A stretch of 64,000 bases of DNA, taken from assembly GCF_000171815.1 (NCBI RefSeq), contig NZ_ABGR01000006.1:1-64000 (forward strand), given 5' to 3'. Source of the DNA: Vibrio sp. AND4 (lineage in GTDB: Bacteria > Pseudomonadota > Gammaproteobacteria > Enterobacterales > Vibrionaceae). Shown in pieces: positions 40,435 through 51,070 of this stretch. The position numbers were made by a program, and so were the translations under genes. Each line of letters opens with the position of its first letter. Position 1 is the stretch's first letter. A model generated the notes under the pieces. It saw nothing but the letters and a program-made list of their open reading frames with translations, had not been told where the DNA came from and made no database searches.

Positions 40435-43400
40435 CTATTTTTGGCTTTGCGCAGAGCTGGAAGTAGATATCACTTGCTCATTTTGCGCTTCTTTTCTTGC
40501 ACGGCGATCGAACAGACGCTCAACCACAACGAAGAACACCGGCACAAAGAAGATACCAAGCAAGGTCGCACTTACCATACCGCCAAGTACGCCCGTGCCT
40601 ACCGCGTTCTGACCCGCAGAGCCTACACCCGCACTGATCGCTAGCGGCACGACACCAAGACCAAACGCAAGCGAGGTCATGATGATAGGACGAAGACGAA
40701 CACGCACCGCGTGCAGCGTTGCTTCAATCAAGCCCGCACCTTTCTCGTAGTATTCCTTAGCAAATTCCACAATAAGAATCGCGTTCTTGGTTGCCAGACC
40801 AACAGTGGTCAACAAGCTAACTTGGAAGAATACGTCGTTATCCATACCGCGAGTCATGACCGCAAGTACCGCACCTAGCACACCTAGAGGCACAACAAGT
40901 ACAACCGCGAATGGTACTGACCAGCTCTCGTACAATGCAGCCAATACAAGGAAGACAACCAGAATCGACAGCGCGTAAAGCATTGGCGCTTGGTTACCTG
41001 ATAGACGTTCCTCGTAAGAGATGCCGTTCCAGTTCACCGTAAAGCCAGGAGGCAATTTTTCTACCATGGCTTCAATTTCTGCCATCGCTTCACCAGTACT
41101 GACGCCCGGAGCCGCGCCACCTTGGATGTTCATCGCAGGTAGACCGTTAAAGCGTTGCAATAGCGGAGAACCGTAAGTCCACTCACCCGTTGCGAATGCC
41201 GAGAATGGTACCATCTCACCCTGTGAATTACGCACATACCAAGAGTCGAAGTCTTTCGGCTGCATTCGGTGTTCTGCGTCACTTTGCACCATTACCTTCT
41301 TAACACGTCCGCGATCGATGTAATCGTTGATGTACGCACCACCCCATGCCGAAGCTAAAATTTGGTTTACATCGTTAATGCTCACATCAAGCGCGCGTAA
41401 TTTCACGTGGTCGATATGCACTTGGTACATCGGCGCATCTGCTTGACCGTTTGGACGCACACCCACCAGTTTCGGATTTTGTGCTGCCATACCTAGGATT
41501 TGATATTGAGCCGCCACAAGCGCTTCGTGACCATTACCAGTTGAGTCTTGTAGGTAGAAATCGAAACCGGTCGCGTTACCCAACTCTTGAATCGCTGGTG
41601 GTGCAAACGCAAACACCATTGCTTCTTTAATCGTTGAGAAGTAACCCATAGCACGACCTGTCAGCGAAGCCGCATCCGAACCCGGAGCTTCACGCTCTGA
41701 CCAATCTTTCAGGCCGACAAACGCCATACCCATGTTCTGACCTTGACCCGCGAAGCTGAATCCAGCTACCGAGAACACTGACGCCACGTTGTCTTGCTCT
41801 TCTTCTAGGAAGTAGTTACGGACTTTTTCTAGTGTCTTTTCAGTCTGCTCTTGAGTCGAGTTCGGTGGCAAGATGGCCATTGAGAACACAGTACCTTGGT
41901 CTTCGTCCGGTAGGAACGATGTTGGTAGATTCATGAACAACCAACCTGCGCCCGCACTCATCGCCGCGAACACCAACAACATACGACCAGTGCGTTTTAG
42001 CATTTTCGCTACACCCGCTTCGTAACCCGCCGTTGCCGCATCAAACTTACGGTTGAACCAGCCAAAGAAGCCTTTCTTATCCGAAAACTCTGCGTCACCT
42101 TTTTTCAGCAAGCTCGCACAAAGTGCCGGAGTAAGAATGATCGCCACCAATACCGATAGCGTCATCGCCGCTACTATGGTGATAGAGAACTGACGATAGA
42201 TAACACCGGTTGAGCCAGACATGAATGCCATAGGTACGAATACCGCAGACAGCGTCAAACCAACACCCACTAGTGCGCCAGTGATCTGCCCCATTGACTT
42301 CTTCGTTGCTTCTTTTGGATCAAGACCGTCTTCGTGCATCACACGTTCCACGTTCTCTACCACAACGATCGCATCGTCCACCAGCAAGCCGATTGCCAGA
42401 ACCATCGCAAACATGGTTAAGGTGTTAACACTAAAGCCGGTCGCGTAAAGGATCGCAAACGTACCCAGCAATACCACCGGGACCGCAATCGTTGGGATGA
42501 TCGTCGCACGGAAGTTCTGCAAGAACAGGTACATGATCAAAAATACCAACACGATGGCTTCAAGCAGCGTCTTGATGACTTCTTTGATCGACGCATCTAC
42601 GAATGGCGTGGTCTCAAATGGGTACGCAATCTTCAAACCGTCTGGGAATGTCGCACTTAACTGACCAAGGCGTTCTTTTACTGCTTCTGCTGTTTCTAGC
42701 GCGTTCGCACCAGTACCTAGCGAGATACCAAGACCTGCCGCTGGGAAGCCGTTGTACTGACCTTTGATGTCGTAGCTTTCTGCGCCGCGCTCAACACGCG
42801 CCACGTCTTTCAGGTAAACGTTCGAACCGTTCGGTTCTGATTTCAGAATGATGTTTCTGAATTCTGCCACACTGGTTAGACGACTTGCGGAAGAGATGGT
42901 CGCGTTTAGCAACTGGCCAGACTGAGCAGGCGCTGCTCCTAACTGACCAGAAGAAACCTGTGCGTTCTGCTCACGAATAGCGTTCGCAACGTCGATTGCC
43001 GTTAGGTTGAACTGAGTCAGTTTGAATGGGTCGAGCCAAACGCGCATTGCGTATTGAGAACCAAACGCTTGCACTTGACCGACGCCCGTAACACGGCTGA
43101 TCGGATCTTGAATATTGGTAACAACAAAGTCGCCAATGTCATTTTCCGTGAAGTTCGGGTTTTCCGAGTAAACTGCCACAACCATCAAGAATGAGGTGTT
43201 GGATTTGTTTACGATGATACCTTGGCTTTGCACTTCCATCGGAAGCGACGTCATTGCCAGTTGCAGTTTGTTCTGCACCTGAACTTGCGCAATATCTGGA
43301 TCGGCTTCGCTATCAAATGTCAGCGTAATGGTCGCGTTACCAAACGCATCACTGCTTGAGTTTAGGTAGCGTAGGTAGTCCAGACCCGTCATGTTTTGCT

Positions 43401-43596
43401 CGATAACCTGAGTTACTGAGTCTTCTACGGTTTTCGCAGAAGCACCAGGATAACGGGCATTGATTGAGATCGTGGTCGGTGAAATCGTCGGGTATTGAGA
43501 AACCGGCAAGTTGAACAGGGACATTACGCCCGCCAACATAGTCAGAATCGCAAGTACCCAAGCAAATACCGGCCGATCGATAAAAAATCGTGCCAT
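40435..43596 (-). CDS. RND multidrug efflux transporter (HAE1/AcrB family)
   Basis: Inner-membrane proton-drug antiporter of 1053 aa, with twelve membrane helices and two large periplasmic loops. Proton-relay residues are visible: Asp pair in [14 protein letters not shown] near residue 405 and Lys in [16 protein letters not shown] near 940. The start [17 protein letters not shown] is typical of AcrB/VmeB/VexB-like pumps. It starts 2 bp after the adaptor gene. No TolC gene is in the window, so a shared outer-membrane channel is assumed. Substrates cannot be predicted. Confidence 0.95.
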   Translation of the reverse strand: MARFFIDRPVFAWVLAILTMLAGVMSLFNLPVSQYPTISPTTISINARYPGASAKTVEDSVTQVIEQNMTGLDYLRYLNSSSDAFGNATITLTFDSEADPDIAQVQVQNKLQLAMTSLPMEVQSQGIIVNKSNTSFLMVVAVYSENPNFTENDIGDFVVTNIQDPISRVTGVGQVQAFGSQYAMRVWLDPFKLTQFNLTAIDVANAIREQNAQVSSGQLGAAPAQSGQLLNATISSASRLTSVAEFRNIILKSEPNGSNVYLKDVARVERGAESYDIKGQYNGFPAAGLGISLGTGANALETAEAVKERLGQLSATFPDGLKIAYPFETTPFVDASIKEVIKTLLEAIVLVFLIMYLFLQNFRATIIPTIAVPVVLLGTFAILYATGFSVNTLTMFAMVLAIGLLVDDAIVVVENVERVMHEDGLDPKEATKKSMGQITGALVGVGLTLSAVFVPMAFMSGSTGVIYRQFSITIVAAMTLSVLVAIILTPALCASLLKKGDAEFSDKKGFFGWFNRKFDAATAGYEAGVAKMLKRTGRMLLVFAAMSAGAGWLFMNLPTSFLPDEDQGTVFSMAILPPNSTQEQTEKTLEKVRNYFLEEEQDNVASVFSVAGFSFAGQGQNMGMAFVGLKDWSEREAPGSDAASLTGRAMGYFSTIKEAMVFAFAPPAIQELGNATGFDFYLQDSTGNGHEALVAAQYQILGMAAQNPKLVGVRPNGQADAPMYQVHIDHVKLRALDVSINDVNQILASAWGGAYINDYIDRGRVKKVMVQSDAEHRMQPKDFDSWYVRNSQGEMVPFSAFATGEWTYGSPLLQRFNGLPAMNIQGGAAPGVSTGEAMAEIEAMVEKLPPGFTVNWNGISYEERLSGNQAPMLYALSILVVFLVLAALYESWSVPFAVVLVVPLGVLGAVLAVMTRGMDNDVFFQVSLLTTVGLATKNAILIVEFAKEYYEKGAGLIEATLHAVRVRLRPIIMTSLAFGLGVVPLAISAGVGSAGQNAVGTGVLGGMVSATLLGIFFVPVFFVVVERLFDRRARKEAQNEQVISTSSSAQSQK

Positions 43597-43598
43597 GA

Positions 43599-44735
43599 TT
43601 ATGCCTGCTCACCTGATTGTATAGTCACTGGGCTACCCGGTTGAATCATCTGTAGGCCTGTTGTGATGACTCGGTCGCCCACCTTCAAGCCTTCTGTAAT
43701 GCGCCACTGATTATCAATCGATTCAGCGGTGGTCACTGGCAAAATCGACACTTTGTTGTCGTCCCCCACTATCATGACTGAGGCTTTACCCGTTGCATCA
43801 CGCGTTACTGTGTTTTGCGGAATAAGAATCGCCGCAGGATCCACACCGACGGTTACCGTTGCGCGCACGAACATGCCCGGTAGCAATAAGCCATCTGGGT
43901 TAGCGAATTCTGCACGTAGCGTTACACTGCCCGTGCTTTCATCTACGTTCACTTCGGTAAACTTCATGATGCCTTTATGCGCGTAAGTCGAACCGTCTTC
44001 GAGGGTAAGTGTCACTTGAGCAGATTCGTCTTTTTGCAAGTGGCCTTGTGACATTGCTGCTTTCAAACGGAGTAACTGAGCAGAAGATTGCACGATATCA
44101 ACATTGATTGGATCTAGCTGTTGGATCGTCGTCAGCGTCGCAGCCTGGTTTGCGGTGACAAGCGCACCAGCGGTGACATTTGACTTGCTGATCACACCGC
44201 TGATTGGTGCTTTCACTTGTGTGTAAGACAGGTTGATCTTCGCCGTATTTATCTTCGCTTTTGCTACCAAGACTTGCGCTTTCGCTTCTTTGTAAGCCGC
44301 TTCCGCTTCGTCTAAATCTTGTTGGCTGATCGATTTTTTGGTAATCAACGCACGGTAACGGCGAACCGTTGAATACGTCGACTCTTCCGAAGCTTGAGCA
44401 CGAATCAGTTCTGCTTCTGCGCTTAATAGGTCTGCTTGGAACGTAGAATCGTCGATCTGGTAAAGCGATTGACCTTGCTCAACCCTACCCCCCTCTTCAA
44501 AATTACGCTCAGATATAATACCCGTTACCTGTGGGCGAACTTCTGCCTCTTTAAACGCCCGGCTACGGCCTGGCAGTTCCACCGTTAGCGCTTGGCGAAC
44601 AGGTTCAACCATCATCACCGTCACTGCTGATGTCGGCGCTGGACCGTTTTGCAACTGCCCCTCTTTACTCTGTTCACACCCGACTAGAGTTAAGCTAGAC
44701 GCAACCAAGAGTGATAGCGTGCTTCTAAGTGTCAT
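43599..44735 (-). CDS. RND efflux periplasmic adaptor (membrane fusion lipoprotein)
   Basis: A 378-aa adaptor linking the RND pump to an outer-membrane channel. Lipoprotein signal with lipobox LTLVGC (Cys about residue 20). The beta-barrel and lipoyl half-motif ([20 protein letters not shown]), alpha-hairpin (about 95-165) and second lipoyl half ([18 protein letters not shown]) occur in the family order. First gene of the efflux operon. The 495-bp upstream region contains no local repressor gene, so regulation is from elsewhere. Confidence 0.93.
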   Translation of the reverse strand: MTLRSTLSLLVASSLTLVGCEQSKEGQLQNGPAPTSAVTVMMVEPVRQALTVELPGRSRAFKEAEVRPQVTGIISERNFEEGGRVEQGQSLYQIDDSTFQADLLSAEAELIRAQASEESTYSTVRRYRALITKKSISQQDLDEAEAAYKEAKAQVLVAKAKINTAKINLSYTQVKAPISGVISKSNVTAGALVTANQAATLTTIQQLDPINVDIVQSSAQLLRLKAAMSQGHLQKDESAQVTLTLEDGSTYAHKGIMKFTEVNVDESTGSVTLRAEFANPDGLLLPGMFVRATVTVGVDPAAILIPQNTVTRDATGKASVMIVGDDNKVSILPVTTAESIDNQWRITEGLKVGDRVITTGLQMIQPGSPVTIQSGEQA

Positions 44736-45230
44736 GACAATTCTCTCTTCCTAACTAAAAACATGACTCAATAACAAGTCAGAAAATATTATTCGGGATA
44801 ATAATTACTCAATGTTTTACGCACAACAAAATTTACCGTTCCTTACGATAGACAATAATATTTGTTCGAAACCTGTAATTAATATCTCAATTTAGCCTAT
44901 TTTTATAAGAGGCCCTTTCTGTGTGAGGAAGAGAAAATTTAAAAAAAGAGTAGACAAAAATAGAACTTGTAACAAAGGGAGACTAAATATTTAGAAGATA
45001 GCCTATAAGGCTCAAAACCACGCGTAGCTAGCTTTATTAATAATAAATGTGAGATGTAAGAAATATAAAATGCACAACCAACGCCTATTTCGATATTTAT
45101 TTTAGTCTCGTCAAAACGAGAAATAATGAGATAGAAATAAAGAAGCCTCAATATCGATATTGAGGCTAAAAAAAAGGTGTTTAAGTTCTCAAAGTGTTGA
45201 ACCTATCTCACTTTCAAAAAAGCTTGGTAA
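44736..45230. other. 495-bp AT-rich intergenic region with a 24-bp palindrome
   Basis: Lies between the efflux adaptor and phnA/yjdM. It contains a perfect 24-bp palindrome, AGCCTCAATATC followed by its reverse complement, at 45144-45167. On the minus strand this is followed by a T-rich tract, so it may terminate phnA/yjdM. The only sizeable frame (44939-45151) has no ribosome site and low complexity, and I do not regard it as a gene. Confidence 0.6.
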
Positions 45231-45566
45231 TTACGCTTTCTTCACAAACTGCGCAGTAACCATCATTTCGCCAGCGCCATCAACTTTACAATCTAGCTGA
45301 TGATCTTTGCCTTCTTTAATACGACGAATCACCGCTTTGGTGCCAATCTTCAATACTAGCGAGCTGCCTTTTACTTTAAGATCTTTCGCTAACGTGATCT
45401 TATCTCCATCTTGCAGCAAGGTGCCGTTTGCATCCTTCACGTTTACGGAATCTTCGTCTGCTAGCTCAGATGGGTTCCACTCGTAAGCACACTCTGGGCA
45501 AACAAGCTGATCTTGGTCTGGGTAAACGTATTTTGAGTTACAGTTTGGGCAAGGAGGCAGGGACAT
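45231..45566 (-). CDS. yjdM: PhnA/YjdM family zinc-ribbon protein
   Basis: A 111-aa protein. The N-terminal zinc ribbon [23 protein letters not shown] is split as two CxxC pairs (residues 6-9 and 23-26). The PhnA domain continues with [20 protein letters not shown]. Despite the old name, this family is not a phosphonoacetate hydrolase; its role is unclear. Monocistronic, upstream of the T3SS translocon genes on the same strand. Confidence 0.92.
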   Translation of the reverse strand: MSLPPCPNCNSKYVYPDQDQLVCPECAYEWNPSELADEDSVNVKDANGTLLQDGDKITLAKDLKVKGSSLVLKIGTKAVIRRIKEGKDHQLDCKVDGAGEMMVTAQFVKKA

Positions 45567-45717
45567 AAGTAATGATTAGCGAATGAATTTACGGTCATAA
45601 TAAAGCGGATTGAACGCCTTATCGAGTAGATTTTTAAATAAAATCACCAAGCGTTATAGCAAGCTAGATTGACCAGTTGTGCACTGCAGTTGATATCACT
45701 CTTCTTTCAATAAAAAA

Positions 45718-45737
45718 GGCGCTGTAGTCACAGCGCC
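45718..45737 (-). terminator. Terminator of the vopN-vopD operon
   Basis: GGCGCTGT / ACAGCGCC perfect 8-bp stem with a four-base loop. The minus-strand tail is TTTTTT. Lies 20 bp after the vopD stop. Confidence 0.93.
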
Positions 45738-45756
45738 CTGATTATTTACAGAAGGA

Positions 45757-46752
45757 CTACATCATGCGCGCAGCTGCTTTCCATGTTTGATTTAGACTGT
45801 CAGACAAAGAGCGGAATATAGTCAGCAACTCTTTTAGCAGATTGTCCAAGGCGGCCTTGTTATCACTGGCTGCTTGTTGACCAGCTTGAGAACGAGTTGT
45901 TTCTGCCTCCTCAGCTTTGCTTCGAGCCTGAGCTTCAGTTTGCTGAGCATTTAACACTGAGTTTGCAGTTTGACCAGAACTCGAGAGCATCGCGTTCGCC
46001 GATTGGGTTACATGCATTCCCCTGTCAAACTGACGACCACCAGTTTGCAACACATTTTTTGTGTCAGAGAGGCTACCTCTTGCAAAATTGTAAGCATTCA
46101 TCACTTGCTTTTGTTGAACATCAGATAAGCTTTTGTTATTCATCAACTCTTGCACTTGATCAAAGCCAATTTCTTGGGTCTTCAGTATATTGTTATTCGC
46201 GGCTTCCGACTTGATTTTAGTGCCCGTTTTGAAATGTCCAATACCACCAATCAAAGCCGTCGCTCCGGCCAATACACCGGATACAATGGCCATTGCGACC
46301 ATCGCTTTAGCAGAATTATTCAACTCTTCTGCTTGGCTCTTGATGCTTGATACGGTTGTTTCAACTTTCATTTCACGTTGCTGGGTCTGCTGATCACGAC
46401 TCAGAATAGACACCTGGTAAAGCAGCTTAACGAGCTCTAGGGACTGTGAAATAGAATCAGAAGGTGAATGAATAACTTGTTCGCCTTTCAATGCTTTGTC
46501 TGTTGTTTGCATCAATAGTGTCGCGGTTGGCTTCATAGCATCTATCAGATCTTCAACCGAGGCAGCTTGAACGCCAAGCGCAGCCGCATTTGGGGTGTCT
46601 AACTGGTGCTTTCTCGTAGACAGTTCATGACTACCTTGAAGCGAGGCAGCTTCAATTTTGGTTTCGGCGCTTTTCTTTGCCTGACTGATTTGGTCTAGCT
46701 CGTCAAGAGAAACATCCGCTATTTTTACATTTACACCACTTTCTACTAACAT
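45757..46752 (-). CDS. vopD: T3SS translocator VopD
   Basis: Minor pore-forming translocator (YopD/PopD type) inserted into host membranes with VopB. It is 331 aa, with no signal peptide. One strongly hydrophobic segment (MVAMAIVSGVLAGATALIGG, about residues 150-169) and predicted coiled coil and amphipathic helix toward the C-terminus. Last gene of the operon, 9 bp after vopB, downstream of its chaperone gene vcrH. No cysteine is visible, common for T3 substrates. Confidence 0.92.
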   Translation of the reverse strand: MLVESGVNVKIADVSLDELDQISQAKKSAETKIEAASLQGSHELSTRKHQLDTPNAAALGVQAASVEDLIDAMKPTATLLMQTTDKALKGEQVIHSPSDSISQSLELVKLLYQVSILSRDQQTQQREMKVETTVSSIKSQAEELNNSAKAMVAMAIVSGVLAGATALIGGIGHFKTGTKIKSEAANNNILKTQEIGFDQVQELMNNKSLSDVQQKQVMNAYNFARGSLSDTKNVLQTGGRQFDRGMHVTQSANAMLSSSGQTANSVLNAQQTEAQARSKAEEAETTRSQAGQQAASDNKAALDNLLKELLTIFRSLSDSLNQTWKAAARMM

Positions 46753-46761
46753 AATTTTACC

Positions 46762-47961
46762 TTAAATCGTTGCTGGGCGGCTCATCACCACTTTCATTGT
46801 TTCGCCTTTGGCCTGAATCATCTGCATGATGACGCTCATGAGCTCTTGGAAATCACTCATCAGTTTGGCGATTTCCTCTTTGAGCTTGTCGATCACCGCT
46901 TCACTAAGCGTCGTCTCCGCCCTTAACCCCTCGATGTCAGCTCGTATTTTCGTCACATTCGCATTGTGAGACGAATGAACGGCTTGAGAAGTTCCTTGGC
47001 CTATGTTTGTAGTTAGATCAACGGTCTCTGCACTATAACGGATACTCTTTGCCATTGTTGTTGCCGTTTTCGACCCCATGTCAGCAACTTTCGTCATGTT
47101 GGCAGCCACTTTTGTTGAAATATCAGTGACTTTTTGCGCAATTTGACTAGCTCCCTTCGCTGCTAACTTTGCCACACCACCCGCAGCTAGACCACCAAAT
47201 GTCACTACTGCACCAATCACAGCAACGGTAATCTCTAATGCCATCATCACTTTATTGAGCACATCGACATTAACACCGGCCTCTTTCATTGCCTCCTGAA
47301 CAGCAGGCTCTTGCAGGACCATATTCACTGCGCCCATAACACCGCCCGCAATCATTAATGCACCAGCAACTGCACCAACCCCCGTCGCCACCATAACGGC
47401 GCCCACAACAACAGAAACGACTGCGCTAACCCAACCAAAAATCTTCGAAGCTAGGCCTGACTTTTGTGCCTCTTTCGCCGCCGCCTCAGACTCTTTGAGC
47501 TTCTCTTGGTTTGCGTCCATTTCTTGTTGGTGTTTCGCTTTAACAGCCTCTACTTCCTTAATCTTCAACTGATTTTGAGTGCTATTAAGCTTTTCCATAA
47601 TAACAGCCAGCTCTAATTCAAAATCATCTACGGAGCCTGCTATTATTTTAACTGCTAGCGAGTGGGTGTGATCGGAAGCCACATGTAAATCATGAGCGAT
47701 CGAGCCTACAATATTTTGTAGTTGCGCCATGGCTTTAAGTGTCTGCTCATCAACCTTATCGCTGACTGCTGCTTTCGGTGCATCAAGATGAACAACATTA
47801 TTGTTGTTCATAATTTCTGCATCTTTACCTTTTGTCTTTTCAACCGTCACTGCAGACGGTGATGCATTAGATGTGGTCTCGGTAACCTTATCTAATGTAG
47901 TTTGACCAATATCAGGTATATGTACCTGATACTGGATGCGGTCAAGTGCAATAGAACTCAT
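46762..47961 (-). CDS. vopB: T3SS translocator VopB
   Basis: Major pore-forming translocator (YopB/PopB type), 399 aa, exported without a cleaved signal. Two hydrophobic regions (about 180-225 and 240-270: FGWVSAVVSVVVGAVMVATG, VAVIGAVVTFGGLAAGG) are separated by a short loop. An N-terminal coiled coil lies at about 130-170, and amphipathic C-terminal helices follow. It starts 3 bp after vcrH, its chaperone. Position and topology support the call more than local sequence identity. Confidence 0.92.
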   Translation of the reverse strand: MSSIALDRIQYQVHIPDIGQTTLDKVTETTSNASPSAVTVEKTKGKDAEIMNNNNVVHLDAPKAAVSDKVDEQTLKAMAQLQNIVGSIAHDLHVASDHTHSLAVKIIAGSVDDFELELAVIMEKLNSTQNQLKIKEVEAVKAKHQQEMDANQEKLKESEAAAKEAQKSGLASKIFGWVSAVVSVVVGAVMVATGVGAVAGALMIAGGVMGAVNMVLQEPAVQEAMKEAGVNVDVLNKVMMALEITVAVIGAVVTFGGLAAGGVAKLAAKGASQIAQKVTDISTKVAANMTKVADMGSKTATTMAKSIRYSAETVDLTTNIGQGTSQAVHSSHNANVTKIRADIEGLRAETTLSEAVIDKLKEEIAKLMSDFQELMSVIMQMIQAKGETMKVVMSRPATI

Positions 47962-47964
47962 ATT

Positions 47965-48456
47965 CTAGTTACTCCTTTTGGTTCTAACCGCTTCTAACAT
48001 GATGTCTGCTCGCTGATGCAATTCCGCATAGTCTAAATTACCAGCAGACATCTCCTTCGCGCTGTAAAACCCACTCTCTGCTTCTGTCAACTGCTCTAGT
48101 TTGAGGTGACATTCTGCAGAGTGAAAAGGTGGGCGTGGATCGTTGATATCCACAAGCGCAGCGTAGCTGAAGGCATCAATAGCCTGCAGGTACTCACCTA
48201 GTTCCTGACGAGCAGCGCCCAACCCAATAAAAAATCGCGCTTGGTAATGATCAAGCATACTAAGCAACTGGAATACCTTAGCGGCTTGCTCTACTTTGCC
48301 AGATTGGAAAAAGTTATATCCAACCGCATAAATGTGCTCGATGGTGTCTGCTGATACATCGTGCAACATTTTTAGAGTACCCCCTTCCTCAAAAAACGAG
48401 AGTAGCTCCTCTGCTTGCATTTGAGACGGATCATTAGGTGCACTTTTTGTAGTCAT
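47965..48456 (-). CDS. vcrH: T3SS translocator chaperone VcrH
   Basis: Class II chaperone (LcrH/SycD/PcrH) that keeps VopB and VopD soluble before export and can take part in secretion feedback. It is 163 aa with three tetratricopeptide-like repeats (about 35-135: YNFFQSGKVEQAAKVFQLLS, GLGAARQELGEYLQAIDAFS, AECHLKLEQLTEAESGFYSA). 12 bp separate it from vcrV and 3 bp from vopB. Confidence 0.94.
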   Translation of the reverse strand: MTTKSAPNDPSQMQAEELLSFFEEGGTLKMLHDVSADTIEHIYAVGYNFFQSGKVEQAAKVFQLLSMLDHYQARFFIGLGAARQELGEYLQAIDAFSYAALVDINDPRPPFHSAECHLKLEQLTEAESGFYSAKEMSAGNLDYAELHQRADIMLEAVRTKRSN

Positions 48457-48468
48457 GATGATTTATCC

Positions 48469-50289
48469 TTAAAGGGCTCGTAGGATTTCTTGTAAAATAC
48501 TGTGATACTTCTGAACAAAGCTGTTCATCGCTTCAACGGTTGCGTTGTACTGAGAGCTGATGTCATTTAACACTGTGGTTTGTAACTGAACATCATCGTT
48601 AATCGGCTTCGACTTGCTTGCAATTGCGCTAGAGAGATTAGAAAGAGATTGACTATCTTTATCGTTAGAGTAATCATTTTCTTCAACAGACACCCCTTCC
48701 AATTCCAAGAATTCTCTATGGCTAATACCATCTTCATACGACGGAATGTTCTCTTTTAAGTATTTAAACTCCGGACCTTTTTCAAATGCTTCCTGATTCT
48801 CATACCCGAAATCAGAAAAAGTCAAAAATTCTTGGTCCGGATTGTAATGCCCTGCGTCATTATTTTTGCCCGTTTTTTCTGACAATTTGGAACTGATGGT
48901 AGACTGAACCTCACTAAATATGCTTAGTCTGGTGGTCAGTTCTTGAAGCTTATCTTTACACTTTTCGCGCTCTGATAGTCTATCTAAGCGGCGCTCATTC
49001 AAAGCAAATAAGACTTTATCATCAAAGCGATCGCCGATACTGGATTTAACTACAGCCAACAAATCGTGAGCAGTTAGAGGGGATTTTTCTGTACTTTGTC
49101 CCAAGCGATATTCAAGTTTACTTAGGTTCTCCGTCATTTTTAAATGACGTGCAACGAAGTCAGTACCAGTGTCTTGTCTTGCAGCAATCTTCTCAAATAG
49201 AGAGTGAATTTCTTGAGCAATGTCTTGTTTTATAACCTCAAGCTGCTTTTTCGTCATTTGCTGTTTCTGTGCCGATTCAAGCCCGTTGTAAAACAGGTCG
49301 AATTGTACGCTAACACCGGTAAACGCTAGGGTAGAAAAAAAGCCTGAAAGTGTTATCTCTTCTTTGGAGTTACTGCGCTCTGTCATCAGAGCTGCAAACA
49401 TTTCTTGCAGCCCATTAGGCTTTCCTTGCTCACGGACATTTTCGTACTGGCCTTTCACTTGCTTAAAAAGATCATCTAACGCACCACGAAGATCCTGCTT
49501 AGACATACCGGGTATCCAAACTATCTTATCGGCTAAAGCATCGACGTCTTTCGGGTTGAAAGTGAGTCCAGCACTCTCAAGAGAGGTAACAAATTGAGTG
49601 GAAACCGCAGTTCTGAAACTTTCTTTCGTTAAGAGGTAATCTGAATGCTTGAGGTCATTGAGGTCTACTGAGTCAAGATCGCCGAAAGCATTGCGCAAAA
49701 ATGGTATGGCACTTTCACGAACATCTTTCTTATTTGCTTGTGTTGCCAACTCATCCACAAACTTACTAATGTCTGTTTTTGCGGCTTTAAGTGCATCTGT
49801 GTCTAATTTATCAATCTGCTGCGCTTGGGTAGCTTGGCTTCCCAAGCGAAAATTAGCCACAAATTCAGTTGGAAGCAAGCTGTCCACGCGATCATTTAAT
49901 CGCTGGCTAAACCACGACTGAAATTGATTTTCGAGCGTGGTATTCACTTCTTCTGTCAAGGTTTGGGGAGCAATCAAGCCGTTCACTTCTTGCTTCTGTA
50001 ATAACCGCATCCAATGAGCTACGGTATCAGTAGCTGATGTCCCAAAAACCGTTTGCTTGTCTAATAAGGTACGCAATGATTCTGCATAAAGCTCCAGGCT
50101 TTGTTGTTCATTACGCCCTAGCACCATTGGTAATTGGTTAACCAAAGACTCAAATTGAGTCACACCAGCATTGTTAAGAATTGGAGAAAGGCTCTCAACC
50201 AAATTTTTCTTGTATGAGCTCTGGGAATCACGATTGGTCGTTGTATCGAGAACTCCGGCTAAGGAGTTCATAGTTGTCATATCCGACAT
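48469..50289 (-). CDS. vcrV: T3SS needle-tip protein VcrV
   Basis: LcrV/PcrV-type tip protein that caps the needle and scaffolds the translocon. It is 606 aa, about twice the length of LcrV (about 326) and PcrV (about 294), as in other Vibrio T3SS1 systems. The C-terminal helix (VLNDISSQYNATVEAMNSFV, about 572-591) matches the LcrV long coiled-coil helix. The extra length is in the N-terminal and central helical parts. Lies between vcrG and vcrH as in Yersinia lcrGVH. Base composition is more AT-rich than the housekeeping genes. Confidence 0.9.
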   Translation of the reverse strand: MSDMTTMNSLAGVLDTTTNRDSQSSYKKNLVESLSPILNNAGVTQFESLVNQLPMVLGRNEQQSLELYAESLRTLLDKQTVFGTSATDTVAHWMRLLQKQEVNGLIAPQTLTEEVNTTLENQFQSWFSQRLNDRVDSLLPTEFVANFRLGSQATQAQQIDKLDTDALKAAKTDISKFVDELATQANKKDVRESAIPFLRNAFGDLDSVDLNDLKHSDYLLTKESFRTAVSTQFVTSLESAGLTFNPKDVDALADKIVWIPGMSKQDLRGALDDLFKQVKGQYENVREQGKPNGLQEMFAALMTERSNSKEEITLSGFFSTLAFTGVSVQFDLFYNGLESAQKQQMTKKQLEVIKQDIAQEIHSLFEKIAARQDTGTDFVARHLKMTENLSKLEYRLGQSTEKSPLTAHDLLAVVKSSIGDRFDDKVLFALNERRLDRLSEREKCKDKLQELTTRLSIFSEVQSTISSKLSEKTGKNNDAGHYNPDQEFLTFSDFGYENQEAFEKGPEFKYLKENIPSYEDGISHREFLELEGVSVEENDYSNDKDSQSLSNLSSAIASKSKPINDDVQLQTTVLNDISSQYNATVEAMNSFVQKYHSILQEILRAL

Positions 50290-50300
50290 ATTAAAAACCT

Positions 50301-50591
50301 CTAAATCACCATGCCACGCATCATGGTTGGTCGCTTTCGCTTTGTGCCTTTGGTGTTCATGGCTTGTAGCTGATTCTGTTGTTGTCTGCGTCGTTGCACT
50401 TCTTCAAGCAGTTCAAGTTCTGCTTGTTTCATTAATTGGGGCGAAGAATTTAGCCCATCGAGCAGAATATCACCTGCCACCGGACCAACACCTAATCCTT
50501 CGAGTAATTCATTGAATACGTCAGTTCTGTCTTCCGCATTGCGAATAGCAAGTTCTGCATTTTCAATGGTTTCAGTAAAGGGGGAGTTCAT
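50301..50591 (-). CDS. vcrG: T3SS regulator / tip chaperone VcrG
   Basis: A 96-aa LcrG/PcrG-like protein. It binds VcrV in the cytosol and helps hold secretion closed before contact. Two helices (residues about 5-45 and 50-80) and a basic tail (TKGTKRKRPTM). ATG at 50591 with AGGAAC upstream. Identified by size, helix pattern and place before vcrV. Confidence 0.85.
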   Translation of the reverse strand: MNSPFTETIENAELAIRNAEDRTDVFNELLEGLGVGPVAGDILLDGLNSSPQLMKQAELELLEEVQRRRQQQNQLQAMNTKGTKRKRPTMMRGMVI

Positions 50592-50617
50592 CTAAGTTCC
50601 TATTTTAAAGCGGAGCA

Positions 50618-51070
50618 TCAACAGGATGCTGTCAGTAACAGTCGAGAGTTTTTACTTTTTCTCTTTTTAGAAGGACGGTAATCCCCGAGACGTAAGAAAT
50701 ACCAATCACCTTGTGCATCATGGCTCGCACCAAAGGAACGCAGATAGAACTGCGCTAATCGTTGGCTGCTCATGTTGCTGCCTCGCAATACATCAACGTT
50801 GCCGCGAATAACCCAATCAAGTGGGTACGATTGGATGGCATGCTCTACGAGCAAGAACAGCGCGGAGAAAGGATTGCTCAGACCTTGGTTGGGGCGAATT
50901 CTACGCAGTAATACGATGATGATTTCGCCCTCTTCTTCCTCTACACGGAATACCAGCTCCAATCCATCAAATTCATAGCGATGACCAAGTAATATCGTAC
51001 TTTTTTGCCAAAAGTAAGGCGACATATTGATGCCTGATGCCGCTAAAGACTGGGAGAGAAGGCATGCCAT
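50618..51070 (-). CDS. vcrR: T3SS protein VcrR
   Basis: LcrR/PcrR family, 150 aa. In Yersinia LcrR is needed for proper regulation and LcrG expression. Its start overlaps the vcrD stop by one base (TAATG), so it is translationally coupled. Features are a basic C-terminus (DYRPSKKRKSKNSRLLLT) and one Cys pair across the protein. No catalytic motif. Confidence 0.88.
   Translation of the reverse strand: MACLLSQSLAASGINMSPYFWQKSTILLGHRYEFDGLELVFRVEEEEGEIIIVLLRRIRPNQGLSNPFSALFLLVEHAIQSYPLDWVIRGNVDVLRGSNMSSQRLAQFYLRSFGASHDAQGDWYFLRLGDYRPSKKRKSKNSRLLLTASC

Noticed and set aside
44939..45151. 70-aa minus-strand ORF upstream of the efflux adaptor
   Set aside because: AT-driven, Y/L/F-rich, no Shine-Dalgarno, ends in a low-complexity region.
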